NCBI GenBank assembly: GCA_021234155.1
Contig: JAJEKV010000051.1
Coordinates: 9,072,105 to 9,136,104 of the forward strand
Source of the DNA: Isoetes taiwanensis
Taxonomy: Eukaryota > Streptophyta > Lycopodiopsida > Isoetales > Isoetaceae
DNA: 64,000 nucleotides
Direction of reading: 5' to 3'
Below, one piece after another: positions 46,901 through 59,757 of this stretch. The stretch's first letter is position 1. Each line of letters opens with the position of its first letter. The position numbers and the translations under genes were made by a program. The notes under the pieces are model-generated. The model was not told where the DNA came from. It saw only the letters and a list, made by a program, of their open reading frames with translations, and made no database searches.

Positions 46901-49775
46901 GTAAACGGGTGCCTGACGTTGTCAACATAAATAGTTGTACGTTAACTAAAATCACGTAGGTCTCATCCATCTTGGAGTGTTCAAAATGGTTGAAATTGCT
47001 TGTAAATAGTGGTAATATGAGATTGCCCAAACGACAATAAGCAATCGAGGTGGCTAAGATGTTGGCATAGTTGTTCTCTTTGTATTTATAGGAATTAGTA
47101 AACGGAGCATGATTCCAAAATTATAGTTGGAATGGGATTATATATACCTTCAAGCAACTCAATACTTTGTGCCTGTTATGTGTTTGGCTAAAATTCTACG
47201 TAATGTTATCTACACATTAGGTTTTATACGTTTGTGATAAAGTCCGGGCCTAGATGAACGGCCATGATCTTGATCTCCGTCCTGTGATTTTATTGGTTTT
47301 GTTTTTTAACGCTTCAGATTGACTGCAGCGGAGATGAGCGGTAAAGATCTTGATCCTCGTCCTCTGTTCTTATTGGCCCAAAATTAACGGCTCAGATTGA
47401 CCAGAGAGGTTACGATCCCGCCATGCTTTCCCTCTCCACTCTCCAGCTATGGCGCATTCCCCCTCCAGCTATGGCGCCATCTTTCTCTCTCCAGCTATGG
47501 CGCATCTATTCCGCCATTGCTTCCCCTCTATGGTGCTATGGCGCTATGCCACTGCAGATTCCCACTCCAGGGGACGGTGGGCGATCATTCCGGCATCTGG
47601 ATTACAGAGATGAGCTGCAGTTTAGCACAATGGCAGACCTTGAAGCCCAACTAAAAGACTGAAGCAAATCGGCTGGAGTTGCTCAGCGGATTGTTATGAA
47701 GGCAGACCTATAAGCCTGTAGAAGCAGTTATAGAAAATCTTGGAAGATGCAGGGGTAGCCGGTTATCTGCTCGGACCTGCTGGTCTCTATTTGGTGGCCG
47801 ATTTCTGCTTCCCAGCATAGCTTAATAGACCTGCGTCCTTTCTGTACTTAAGGCTGGAAGAGGAGCGGCCGATCAGCTCGGATGAAGGCTGTCCCATTCA
47901 ATATCATCGGCCCCAGCTACCATGTTGTTCCCTGCTACCATGTTGTTCCCTGCAAATCAGGAACTTGTGTTCTTTATCAAGATGCGACAGCCTTTGAGAC
48001 TTGTCCAAATCAGGTAAGTCCAGTTTGTTTGTTTTTCACTGCTTAGCTTTTTCTAAAATCCTTTTTCTAAATTGTTTGTTTTGATCCAGACATAGATGTC
48101 TTCAATAGGTCAGGATTACTTCTAAGAAAAGGGGTTTTCAAGTTCGTATTGAAAATTTAGTATAAGTAAGTTTACTTTCTTTCAAACTTGTGGCAGATGG
48201 CAAAAGAGAGTCTGCTCTAGGTGTTTTTTCTGTATTCAATGCATTAAAAGGAGCTAAAATCAACACACTATTGCTGAAGGCAACACTGGCAGAAGCAAAT
48301 TATTTTTGCTAAAATACAAATCCTCACAGACATTTGTATGCTTTAGACTTTTTATGTTTTACGATGTTACAGTGACAACAGTGGCCATTGGCACAATCAA
48401 CTATGCTACAATACCGAGTCAATACCGGTTATATGAGTAACAATGCTTTCAAATTATATTAATCTCATGTTTTGATACTTCACCGTTAATTTAATTATTC
48501 TGAACCTTTAACCATTAATCAATTATGAGTTTTACTGATTTACCCATTAATGGAGAAACTTGTGATAGTTGGCTTGTGTCCCAAGTTGTCTATACCTTCT
48601 TATTACTCATTGAATGTTTCAATGCAATCTAATAATATTTGTCTTAATTTTTGGGCTTGATTCTTAAAGCCTTTCTTAAAAGGCTGTATTCATTTTGTTT
48701 GTGTTTGTATTCAAATTTTGCGGTGCTCTATATTTTGCAGATTGAAATTATCATTAGGCATAAAGAAAAAAGTAGGTGTGCTTTTTTTTTTTTTAAGAAT
48801 TGGTGCCATGTGTCAAGGTTTGATTAGTTAAAAAGATATCCATGTATAAAGAATGAGCGCCACGTGTTAAAATTTGATTGCTTAAAAAGATGTCCACGTG
48901 GAACCAAACATGTTATTTTTGTAAACTTAAAAAAAGTCCACGGATATTTTATTTTAATTTTCTTGCAAAAACAACACTTGGAAACAACTAATTTAAAAAA
49001 TAACGTGTCTACTTTTTAATAGCTACATATAATATTGAGGAAAACAATGTTTAAAAATAGCAATTATTTTTAGATGCTACATGTGGATTTCTTTTTAAAC
49101 TATTCTATTCTATTCTATTTTTAAACTATGTATCTTTTTCTAAGAAAACAATGACAACTTTTAAAAACTACAAGTAGAGGAAAAAAATAAAACGTATAGA
49201 AAAAGAAAAAAAGATCTGTCTTTTTTACTTCTTCATGTGTAGTAATACGTAAATCTACGCATGTACTTTTCAAAAAAAACAACGCATGACTTCTTAAAGA
49301 AACAACAGTGACAAAAAAAGAACCACACGTAGAAACAACTGATAAAAACAACAGTGCAAAAAAAGGACACGTTGACAAAAAATCACAAAAACTATGTCAA
49401 TTTTTCTTACGCGTGGATTTTTCTGCCAAAAAACCACCGTGGAAAATTTCTGCCAAAAAACCACTGTCTCTTTGTGCAAATCCGGATAAACGGGCCACGT
49501 GGACTTTTGGGGCCATTTTGGTGTTGTTTTTGACATAAAATAACACTTCCGTACAATTAAAAAACAACTGTGGACCAAAAATTGGGGTCAGTGTGATAGG
49601 CTCGTGGATAAGAATGCTATCATTTACGAGGAGTGACCATGGAGTTACATCGCCGAAGTGACATTCATATGCAATGAATAGGTAGAAGTATAGGCTTCAA
49701 AATAAATGCTATAGATAGTATATTGCAAAAAAGGGGGAGGGGAGAAGGGGGATTTGAAGAGGAGGATATTTGCAA
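46901..49775. other. Region without a recognised gene
   Basis: 47430-47530 holds five tandem CTCCAGCTATGGCGC-type units, which make a small open frame (47423-47662) of no known family. About 48780-49600 is A/T-rich with ACAACAGTGACAAAAAAAG-like words and two copies of TTTCTGCCAAAAAACCAC. No RNA gene seen. Confidence 0.45.
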
Positions 49776-49779
49776 ATTT

Positions 49780-51545
49780 GCACCCCCAATTATACATGGA
49801 TCACACCATGCAAAAAATGCATATGCACTTTTTAAATGTGCAGTGAGATTTCGCGTCATGTGATCCTTGCCCCCCTTTTTTTTTTCTCTCTTCTTGATTT
49901 ATATTCACTCACTGAATCAATTAATTTTCTTTGGGCTATGTTTATCAGATATTGATGATTGAGACTAGGGAAAAGCCTTACTAGCATTCTTGTTGTCTAA
50001 CATATGAACATAAGGGATATGCTTTTCCAAGATATACATTCAGGGCAATGGGCATCTAGTTTTATGTTGTAAAGTTGTGGTACCCGAGCTTGAAAGACGT
50101 CCCATGACCTCTTTTAAGCGAATTGTGCAAGCCTCAAAGTTATGAGAATGATGCCCTTGCAATGAAGAAATATTTGATAAGATGTTTGAGAAATGTTTGA
50201 TGTTGAAAAGATGAGTACAAAATATTTGCTTCATTAGAGGTGTTTACTAATGCCATGACACAAAAGCTCCAAAGACATCATGTGTAAAATGTCGCATTCG
50301 TGAGCCTTTGAGTCAGTTAACAAAGTGTCACGTATGGAAACATTGTTAGCTTTGATAAACTAACATAAAATATCTTATTTTTTAAACCTTTGGTTGTTGG
50401 TAAAGTGTTGGTTTATTGATTAAGTGTTTGTATTTTGCTTTTGTGACCCATGACCTATTGGTCTCCGAGGACGTTAAAAAATTTATTCTATTCTATTCTA
50501 TTCTTTGGAAAAGTTTAATTCATAAAACATAATATAACTTGCAATGATATATATGTCATATGCAAATGGGAGACTATTGATGAGGGACTTGATGTTATTA
50601 TCTATTGACAACAAACAAGAAAGTGGATCACACCATGTGAATTTAGTGTATTCCAACTTTTTAGCGTATACATAATTCGCGTGGTGTGATCTTTTTGGAA
50701 AAATATGACTTCCAATAGTAAAATATGCTTTGATTATCTTTTATAAAAGAACTATATATGTGTCTTATTTAAAGTAAAGTGTGGATATGTGACGTGCTCG
50801 TTTATTAAGGTGTATTTTAGATGCAAATAGGAAGGGGTACTTGTGTTTAGCTTTAATTTGACAATAAGTAAGAACGTGTATTACCATGCGAAATTATTGT
50901 GTTTCGTTTTTTTTTGCATATATATTATTCGCTTGGTATGATCCTTGAAAAAAGATATGCTCTTTGAAAAGGGCTAATAACTTTATGTACTTGGGGTGGT
51001 AAAGCATTAAATAAGAAGGGGTACTTATGTTTATAATTTTAATTTGACAACAAATAAAAAAAGTGGATCACACCATGCGAATTTAGTGTGGTCCGGGTTT
51101 TTTTTTTTTTTCAGACGTACTATTTGCTTGGTGTGATCCTTCTTGAAAAAGGATATGCTCTTGAAAAGGGCTAATAACTTATGTACTTGAGGGTGGTAAA
51201 GCATTTTAGATGCAAATAGGAATGGGCACTTGTGTTTAATTCTAATTTGATAACAAATAAGAAAGTGGACCACGCCATGCGAATTTAGTGTGTCCCTTTT
51301 TTTTGCATATGTATTATTCGCTTGGTGTGATCCATCTTGAAAAAAATAGCTTTCAAATAAAATGAAAGAAAAAAATATCTTCTTTAAAGTGTGAAGTGTT
51401 GGTTTATTAAGAAGGTGTTTGCTATTTGAAATAGGCTTCGAACTTCACAAGCAAATGGGAGGCTATTGAATGGGTATTTATGTTTATATTATATTTAATT
51501 TAAAACAAGAAAGTAGATCACACCATACAAATTTGCTATGTTCCA
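49780..51545. repeat. Tandem foldback array (about six ~70-bp hairpins)
   Basis: Units at about 49795-49865, 50620-50700, 50876-50945, 51062-51142, 51263-51333 and a half unit at 51513-51545. Each starts GTGGATCACACCATGCGAAT, has a T-rich loop and ends ATTCGCTTGGTGTGATCC, the imperfect reverse complement of the start. From the second unit on, the intervening sequence also repeats (GGGCTAATAACTT, GGTAAAGCATT, CAAATAGGA), giving a period of about 200-260 bp. Confidence 0.85.
50440..50512 (+). mobile_element. 3' tail fragment of the LINE family or a SINE sharing it
   Basis: GACCTATTGGTCTCCGAGGA, then CG and a TATTCTATTCTATTC tail matches the 3' ends of the two LINE copies (CCAATTGGTCTTCG near 9185; CCAGTTGGTCTCCG on the minus strand near 44090). 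Only about 70 bp is recognisable. Confidence 0.55.
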
Positions 51546-51599
51546 TCTTGATGTTATGTTATACAAAAATAACATAAAAATCCGGTGCATTTATTGGCT

Positions 51600-52260
51600 C
51601 CCCATTTGGACTTGGATTCGAGGGGGTATTTGACTCGTGGAATAGGGGGTATTAGACTCGTGGTTTCAGCGTGCACACTTATTCCACAAGTCGAATACCC
51701 TCAATTTTGGGTTGATATTAGGCAAGTCAAATACCTCCCATTTTTCCTTCGCTGGCCCTCCTATCTAAAAAAAAAAGTATTAGACTTGTGGAATATGCAG
51801 GGGGTATTAGGCTCGTCTAAACTAAGGCTTGTATTGTGAAAGTTGAATACCCCCTTGCTCATACCACAAGTCGAATACCCCTTGTGCTTATTGCACAAGT
51901 CGAATACCCCCCTTTTTTTTTCTTTGGGGTATTAGGCTCGTATAAACTAAGGCTTGTATTGTGCAAGTTGAATACCCCCTTGCTCATACCACAAGTCGAA
52001 TACCCCCTTGTGCTCATTGCACAAGTCGACCCCCCCTCCAATTTTATTTTTTTTTTTCAAGAATTCCAGCCTTGGGGTATTAGGCTCGTCTATCGTAAGG
52101 CTTGATTGCAAAAGTCGAATACCCCCTTGCTTATACCACAACGACCCTGCCGCCACCTTGGGGTATTAGGCTCGTCAAATACCCCCTTGTAGTTATCCCG
52201 CAAGTCGAATACCCCCCTAATTTTGTTTTCCAAGAATTCCAGTATACGAGTATCATGCTT
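51600..52260. repeat. Foldback-rich array of GGGGTATTAGGCTCGT units
   Basis: GGGGTATTAGGCTCGT occurs about five times (51640-52180) and the converse CAAGTCGAATACCCCC about eight times. The two words are near reverse complements, so the stretch can fold into several alternative hairpins. The CTAAACTAAGGCTTGTATTG segment is repeated at about 51817 and 51940, giving a unit near 120-125 bp. Confidence 0.85.
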
Positions 52261-52591
52261 TTTTTAAGCATAGATTTATTGCATAACAAGTCGAATAAGT
52301 CTCAAGGTTCAGTGTTAGTACGTAGCATTCATATTTGATTCACATGTAAGCGATACATTATGAGGCATAGATTGTTTTTACATTATGAGGCATAGATTCT
52401 TTTTTTTTTCTTTCGTTAAAGCATCAAGAGTGCAAATAACTCCCAACGTATAATGCTTCATGTTTTCCAACATAACTGATTCTTCTGAATATTTCTTACA
52501 TATAAGTAAAAAGACTAGTTGAGGTCACTACCCAATATAAAGTCTACATCGTACACATTGCCGTAATACACATTGGTTATCCGTAACGCTG

Positions 52592-52945
52592 CTAAAAGTT
52601 CAATCGGACATGCGTAGATGTCCCAGCCCGTCTACCTGAGTAAGCAGGTGGATGCTCCCTTGGAACTGATGGCGAGGTGCGTTGTGGATATAATCCCGCA
52701 CGAGCATGTTGTTGCTGTTGCGCATAGCTGCCACGCTCAACACGGGCAGATGGCCCTATGGCATCTTGAAAGTAGCGCATTTGTCTCCTAAGTTTCTCAA
52801 TCTCCTCCTTATAATCAGGATGAATAGTGGAATTGACAATTTGCAGCTCTTCATTTCGGTGTATGGATTCCGCTTCCACCACTCTTGTTAGAGCCTGAAC
52901 TCTAACCTTGCAAGAAGGATGGAAAACCCAACAATCCAAGCTCAA
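52592..52945 (-). other. Unrecognised open frame next to the Ty3 element
   Basis: A 117-codon minus-strand frame with a coiled-coil-like part (YKEEIEKLRRQMRYFQDAIG) and a Q/P/R-rich end that stops with RLNF. It looks like the C-terminus of a real protein, but no family is recognised. It may be a gag-like or transposase-like remnant. Confidence 0.3.
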
Positions 52946-53613
52946 TCTATCATATCAAGGCAATGCACAACACAAAGAATCATCATCTCCATAGCTAGAT
53001 CAAGCAAAATACTCTCCCTCAATACACCGTCTCTCTGTTCTTCCTCTCTGCTCAGACAATACAGTGGTGATCATGGATATGTGCAAATATCCTGCACGCG
53101 TGCATGTGCGTATATCACTCTATATACGGTATACTATCTTCTATACCACCTCAATAGTGGTGAGTGTGGTGAGTGGTGACGAGTGTGGTGAGTGGTGACC
53201 ACCCCAACAGTAGCGACCACAGTGGGAAAATGTGCCACTCCGTGGCGGAGAACCCACAACCAAACATACTAATATGGTCCTCGGGACATGTCCCCAAATG
53301 ACACATTTACACCCTCCTCAAATCCAAATGACTAATACAAACAAACTGGTCCAAAATGACAGTGACGAAACAGAGCCTCTGTAATTGTTGCAAACTTTGG
53401 AAACTGATATCTTGAGTTCCAGAACTCCGTTTGACCTGCACCATAGCTCTTTGGATTCGTATCGCTGAGTATTACTGAACTGTCACCGTCTGTTTTTACA
53501 GAAAAATGACATGCTGTAACTCAAAAATTCTCCACAATTCTATGTAATTGGAGGGAGCTATGCCAAATTTGAATCCTTTAGACTAAGGCCTGAAATCCTT
53601 TGCATGCCTGAAT

Positions 53614-56560
53614 TTAGAGAACAATTCTCCTTCTCGAGTCATCAACCAACTCCAACCCTATGAAGCAGTTTCTTAGCATATCTTCCAAGATTTTGTTGGT
53701 CCGTTCCGTTTGCCCATTTGTCTGAGGATGATAGGCCGTACTCATTGACAGCTTCGTCTGAATCGTCGCAAAAAGGTCTTGCCAAAAGGCACTCATGAAC
53801 TTCGGGTCTCTGTCGGAGATGATCTCCCTCGGCATGCCATGAAGCCTGAAGATTTCTTTGGTGAAGAGAGCCGCTGTGTCCAAGGCTGTGTCAGTAGTCC
53901 TGCAAGGCACAAAGTGTGCCATCTTCGACAACTTGTCGACTACAACCATCAGGGCATCTTTTCCTCTTGCTGTTCTCGGGAGCCGTGTTATGAAGTCCAT
54001 ACTGATGACTTCCCACTTAGCGTTCGGCACCGCTAATGGTTCCAATGCTCCTGGAATTCGAAGCTGCTCTGCCTTCGTCTGCTGACACAGCTGACACTCT
54101 TTGATGTAGCGAGCTATCTGCTTCTTCATCACTGGCCAAACTGCTGCGCACTTTGAAATATGTCTTCATAAATCCTGTGTGGCCAGCTATTGGACTGTTG
54201 TGGGTGTCCTGGAGAATCAACTTCCTTACACCTGATGATTCGGGCACACACAACTTATCTTTATGGTACAACAGGTTGCCTTCCTTCCTATAATGTTTGA
54301 AGGCTTCTCGTTCCTTATCTGTTCTAGCCTCCCTAGAGAGGCTTGCCCATACCTCCTTGAAATCACCATCCAACGGCAATGTCTTCTCAATTTTCTTACC
54401 AAACTCACTCGAAAGAGTTGATATAGTATTACAATGCGTTTCATCCCAACATTAAGCTTGTCGGTGGTTGGGTGAAAAGATATTGACGGCTCTGGTGATC
54501 AGTATCTAACTGAAACTTCCTCCCCAGCAAATAATGCCTCCAAATCCTTAGTGCCCTGGCAATGGCTAACAACTCCTGATCATGGGTTGGGTAACGCTGC
54601 TCGGCGTCGTTCAACTTTCGGGAGTCATAGGCTACTACCCGCTCTTCCTGCATGAGCACTGCACCTGTGGCAATCTTACTTGCATCTGTCGACACAAGCT
54701 TGTCCTTCTCTGGGTCTGGCAGGGTCAAGACGGGGGCGGTTGTCAAAGCTTCCTTCAACATCTCGAATCCTGCTTGGGCTTTCTTCTGCCAATGACCTGC
54801 CCAATCCTTCACTTTTTCCGCCCTCGTCAAATCTGTTAGCGGGGCCGCTATTTTTGCAAAGTTCTTCACGAACTTCCTGTAATACCCTGCTAGACCAAGA
54901 AAGCTTCTGACCTCGTGGATGTTCTTCGGCGCCGGCCATTGTATGACTGCTTCAATCTTGGCAGGATCCGTCGAAATCCCCTCTGTCGAGATCACATGAT
55001 CCAGGTACTCTACTCTCTCTGTTGCGAAGTGGCACTTCGACAACTTAGCATACAACTGGTGCCTTCTTAACTTTTCGAGCACTTTCCTTAGGTGTTGTAC
55101 GTGTTCTTCCAGGGATCTGCTATACACCAGAATATCATCAAAGAATACTATCACAAAAGTATCCAAGAACTCCCTGAAGATGTCGTTCATAAGCCTCATG
55201 AACGTTGTTGGGGCATTTGACAAACCAAATGGCATTACTGTGAACTCGTAATGCCCATACTTGGTCCTGAATGCTGTTTTGTGGACGTCTTCTTCCTTGA
55301 TCCTGATCTGATGGTACCCCGACCTCAGGTCTATCTTGGAGAAAACCTTCGCCCCTTGGAGCTGATCCATCAGGTCGTCCGATCTGGGGAGTGCATACCT
55401 ATTCTTGATGGTGTGCTTGTTCAGCTGCCTGTAATCTATGCACATCCTCAAGCTGCCATCCTTCTTCTTCACAAACAGGATGGGTGCCCCAAATGGTGAG
55501 ACACTAGGTCTAATGAACCCTAGGTCAAGCAACTCCTGTAATTGCTTCTTCAACTCGGTCAGCTCTTGCGTCGTCATTCTGTACGGAGCTTTGCCCGTTG
55601 GCTTCGTACCTGGTTCGAATGCTATCTCACACTCGACTCCCCTGTAAGGAGGGATCTGCTTGATCTCGTCTGGAAAGAGATCATGGAACTCCTTCACCAA
55701 CTTAGCTATCTGCTTTGGTAGCTTACTGAGCACCTTATCTCCCTTGCTTTCTTCTGACTCGGGCTCTTCGATCTGAAGCTTGAAGATAAATGCTACCTGC
55801 TCGCTCTTTATGCATTTGAGCAGCCGCTTACTAGACATACACTGCATGATGAGAACAACTTCTTTACCTGCAATTTCTATGATTTTGCCGTTGGGCGCCA
55901 TGAGGGTCACCTTCCGCTTCCCACAATCAATGATGGCTCCTGCTGGTCCAAGATACTCCATTCCTATGATCAAATCATACTTCCCGATGCTCATCATCTC
56001 TACCCCCATTTGAATGTTGATCCCTGGCAAGTCGATGTCGAAGTTTATCCTCTTGCCTGCCGTGTGTCTCACTGCCCCACTTGCTAACACCACGGGTCTT
56101 GGCTTTGACTTCAACGGCTTGAGCTTCAGCATCTCAAACATTCTTGGGGACGTAAAGTTGTGGGTGCTCCCCGAGTCTATCAGGACTATAAAAGACTTGG
56201 CCTTGGCCTTCCCTACTGTGGAGATTACCTGATACTGATTTTCTGCTTGTTCTGAATCTATGGCAGCAAAAATGTGACATCCGCCGTCGCCGTCAGAGGG
56301 AGTGTCCCATCCACCCAACTCTGCTAATGCCGCACTCATGACGAAAGCGCAGTTTGTTGTTCTGTGGCCTGGTTGGAAGCACCTGAAGCAGAGCTGTTTC
56401 TCAATGCACTCCTGCCTCTTCTCCTTAGGCATTGCTTGTAAGAAAGATCGCACCGCCTTCGAGTAGTTTGACCCTTCCTGCTTATCCTTGAAGGAAACCT
56501 GTTTCTTTTCCTGCTGCTTCCCATAATTGCCACTGTATGGAGCCTTTGCTGGACCTGGAC
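53614..56560 (-). pseudogene. Ty3/gypsy pol (protease, RT, RNase H, integrase), 3'-truncated
   Basis: Order on the minus strand: CCHC knuckle [14 protein letters not shown] (about 56390-56345), aspartic protease [11 protein letters not shown] (about 56190), reverse transcriptase ([22 protein letters not shown] at about 55130, a variant of YVDD), RNase H ([14 protein letters not shown]; about 54690-54600). After TDHQS the frame breaks at about 54470 and part of RNase H and the linker is deleted. The frame resumes with an integrase zinc finger (HNSPIAGHTG ... CQLCQQTK, frameshift at about 54140) and the DDE core (SMDFITRL, SDRDPKF, NGQTERTN). It ends abruptly near 53620 without the C-terminal domain, PPT or 3' LTR. 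Confidence 0.93.
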
Positions 56561-56564
56561 TAGC

Positions 56565-57574
56565 TGCTATAGGGCTATAACTTCCCGCTGCTTTGCCCTT
56601 ATCCTAATAGTACTGCTGGTTCTGCCCACTGTTCTGAGGGCCGGATCCTTGCAGGCTAACTGCTTTCGATTCCGCTTCTGATACTATTCGGGGGTTGATT
56701 GCTCTTACCAGCTTCCTTATCTCATCGTTTATCCCTCGATGCACCCTTCCACTGCATGGCGTTCACTCAGCTTTGGCACATAAAGCCTGAGCTTCATGTA
56801 CTCTTCCGTGTATTTCTGCACGGACTTGTTGCCCTGCTGTAATCGATAGAACTGCTGCATCATGTGACATTTGTGTTCCCTTGGTACATAGTGGCGCTTG
56901 AATGCCTTTGGGAATTTCTGAAACCTGCAGCTATCTTGGCTCAGTCCATGTGCTTTGGCGTATCCCTTCCACCAAATGCGAGCTGCGCCCTTGAGGTTGG
57001 TTGTTGCCACCCTGCCTTTGTCTTTGTCCTTCATGCCATAGGCATTGCCATATTCTCTCATCTCGTCCAACCAGGCCTCTGCCTCCATACCTGACCGACT
57101 GTCCCCTGAGAACTGTTCAAGCTTCCTTGCCTTCCATACATTGCTCAGCGCCGAATCTACTTTCTTCTGGTAGTCTGAGGTCTTTGTGTCCCTGGGTCTG
57201 CCATCCCTATGGTCCTGCATCTGTTCCACCTCTTCCTCGGAATCAGAGTCTGAATCCGAGCTTGTATCGGAGGATTCCGTGCTAGGGGACCTCCTTCTCT
57301 TGCTCTTCTTCTTATCCTTTCCCGCCTTTCGAGGTGGTGCTTGTGGCAACTGGACATTGTCATCTGGGCCAACTCCTGCTTGTGCTGCCAAAAAGGCCTT
57401 TATTTCTTGGAGGTCCGATCTCATCTGCGTCATCTCCTCTTCGGGAGTCATGGGACCGAATTCTTCGTACAGGTTCCTTGCTGGATGCTGTCTGGCCAGA
57501 GTCTGTTCATCTCTATGGACTCGCCGCTCTTGTTCAGCTGTTCCTGGACCTCTATGCATACACAAATATTTCAT
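56565..57574 (-). pseudogene. Ty3/gypsy gag
   Basis: The start methionine of MKYLCMHRGP may be internal to a longer frame. About residues 110-270 form the retrotransposon gag domain (KLEQFSGD, WLDEMREYGNAYG, LKGAARIWWKG, VQKYTEEYMKLRLYVP). A frameshift at about 56745 moves it into the frame of DEIRKLVRAINPRIVSEAES, and a TAG at 56604-56606 follows before the pol frame. Gag and pol were therefore probably one continuous frame in the ancestor. Confidence 0.88.
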
Positions 57575-57674
57575 AGCCTTACGGTTAGCTTCGTTTGTTT
57601 TATTGCATTATATGTGTTTGCTGATATAGTTGTGGAAGCAAAATACATCAACAAAACATTTAAAACAAAATGTA

Positions 57675-57700
57675 TTTTTATATATATATATATATAATGC
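57675..57700. repeat. (TA)n microsatellite
   Basis: TATATATATATATATATA run just upstream of gag, between it and the third accessory ORF. Confidence 0.9.
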
Positions 57701-57766
57701 TTCTGGGATCAAGAGTCTAACTATTCTTGGAATCGCCGGAAGGATGGATTGTCCTGAAGAAACTTC

Positions 57767-58842
57767 TTAACTTACCGAGCGTCCCAAGTTCCTGAGAATA
57801 TTTGTTGGTGTCCCGCCCTGCAAGGCTGTCACCAAGTCTTCTACCCTGCGGTCGGAAGTGTAGGCCGCGGTCACTGCTAATCTTCCTTGCCGTCGGTAGG
57901 GTACGGCGAAGTCGAAGATGTCAAGTGCCATCGTTCTCTTGACTAGGATGACATGGTCAATTGTTGGGAGCAGTCGAGCATGCCTACCAAAGCCTGCGAG
58001 TGCGATGAGCATGAACACTCCTTCTTCGCCCCTTGGGTTGAATTTGCGGTGTATGACCGCTATTCTCCCATCCATCAGCAGAGGAAGATAGTACTTTAGT
58101 GATCTGTCCCTGCCCGTCGCTGTTAATTCGTCGCTCGGGCACCAGCTCTATGTCTTCCTGCATATTCATCGACATCAGTCTCTGTGAGTTCTCAGTGGTC
58201 TCTGATTATTGATGTGATTCGCCTCAGGTCGATCTCGCCTCTTCTCTGAACACCTGTGGGAGCTGGTGTCGAAGAACTCGGCATCAAAATGTTTGTGGTC
58301 TTGCCACGGATCCCCATCCGTTCTTGGATGGCGTAGAACTCTTCTTCTGACGGCAGGTCCTGAGCTTCCATCATTTGTCGGATGCTGCTGTATGCCTGGA
58401 TATCCGAAGTCGACTCTCCGGTGTAGGCGTCGGCTTCTCTTACATGGATTGGGAAGTCGGAAGCCTCCCGGTCGATGAAGTCATCTAGGTCTGGTTGTTG
58501 CCGCAGAAGATACAGTAACTCATCAAGTCGGTACTCCCTGGCTCTGCATTCGGGGAGGTTCTGGATGTCGCTCAGGAGTAGGTACTCTTGGCCGTTGATG
58601 ATGATGGGGGCTAGGCTTGTGATACCTAGCCCGAGCGGGGGAGCGATCCTGAGGGTCTGCCAGCCCTGTTCGAAAACTGGTATCAGCTGCTCTGCTAGTT
58701 CCTGCTCTTGGTCGGGGTCGAGCTCGACGTAGTCTTCATCTTCTGAGTCGAGTGCATCGTCTTCGGCTCTTCCTTCTTGCTCCGCTTGATATTGTAATAG
58801 GAGCTGACCCTCTGCTGAAGAGGCTAAGGGGTCTACATCCAT
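57767..58842 (-). pseudogene. Accessory ORF 3 of the Ty3 element, unknown function
   Basis: Begins MDVDPLASSAEG (58842), strongly acidic at first (DDALDSEDEDYVELDPDQEQ), then IINGQEYLLLSDIQNLPE. After one frameshift at about 58195 and another near 58095 it continues with LMDGRIAVIHRKFNPRGEEG, VFMLIALAGFGRHARLLPTI and DHVILVKRTMALDIFDFAV, ending near 57767. The ancestral protein would be about 350 residues. It matches no retroviral or host family I can name. Its position before gag and its strand place it within the element. Confidence 0.55.
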
Positions 58843-58919
58843 GGCAGGGATAGAGGATTCCCCGATTGGGTTCTAGGCACGGTGGAAAGAAAGATGGCTA
58901 GGGCAGCAGTGTAGGAGAA

Positions 58920-59288
58920 TTACTTGGTCCTATTAGCTGTCATGACCATGTAGTCTGGCAACCTAGCAACTTTGTTGGTCAGATATTTGGCAATGTTGGG
59001 GACATCACCCAAGGCTGCTTGGAGGGATTGCCTGGGAACAAAATATCCTGTACAAGGTGGAAGCTGTACTAAGGCTGGTCCTACCCTAGCTTGGAACTCG
59101 GTCATGACTTCCATGTAGGCTGGGGTTGCTTGCAAAGTGGCTTGGACATCTATCTCCTTCTAGAAAATCTGGAAAATGGAATCGACATCAGCCTCAGCCA
59201 CATGGGTACTAGCGATGTACCATCGCCTGAAGTCTGCAGTTGTCGTTGATCTTGAGTGAATTGGACTAACAAACAGCTGTTGAAGCAC
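58920..59288 (-). pseudogene. Accessory ORF 2 of the Ty3 element, unknown function
   Basis: A frame of 122 codons interrupted once by TAG (59160-59162): FRRWYIASTHVAEADVDSIF before it, and LQATPAYMEVMTEFQARVGP and CTGYFVPRQSLQAALGDVPN after. It stops at TAA 58920-58922. A TAG also precedes it at 59289-59291, so the true start may lie further up. No family recognised. Confidence 0.45.
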
Positions 59289-59560
59289 CTAAGGGAGCTG
59301 AAGGATCGCCTAAGAGTCGGGAGCAAACCTGTAGGATGCTAAGTGACAAATGGGGGTCTATTTATAGGCAAAGGGAAAACCCTAATTTTGGATAACTTGG
59401 AAGAATCTTGGGGTTGGGCAAATCCCACCTATTTTGAGGTCGAAAAGAGGATTGGAAAGCTAATTTGAGGGTTTGATCATGAATAAGACTATCTAATGAA
59501 CCTATTGAACAAACTTGAGTTCAATTGGAGGTGGCATGAAAGAAAAAATGTTGGAAGTAC

Positions 59561-59623
59561 TCACGGTGTGCGCTGGAAGGCCGACCTAAAATTTAGGTTG
59601 AGGTCCTGGCGCATACCGTGAGA
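59561..59623. repeat. 63-bp imperfect palindrome (downstream pair, 1)
   Basis: CTCACGGTGTGCGC at the left end pairs with GCGCATACCGTGAG at the right. The centre is GACCTAAAATTTAGGTTG, itself palindromic. Same length as the other three copies. Confidence 0.9.
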
Positions 59624-59757
59624 CATTTGGCCTAATTTGGTCAAGACTTATCTAAACAAGATGAACTAAGGGTCAAAACAGACTCACCGAGATATGCAAG
59701 ATTGACCCCTTACTTGGGTAATTTGGAGATGTTTGGGACCACTTTTGATGTGAAAGA

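Noticed and set aside
52886-53209. Possible small LTR on the minus strand (TGTTGGGG ... CTCTAACA)
   Set aside because: The ends look LTR-like, but no primer-binding site, target duplication or second copy could be seen.
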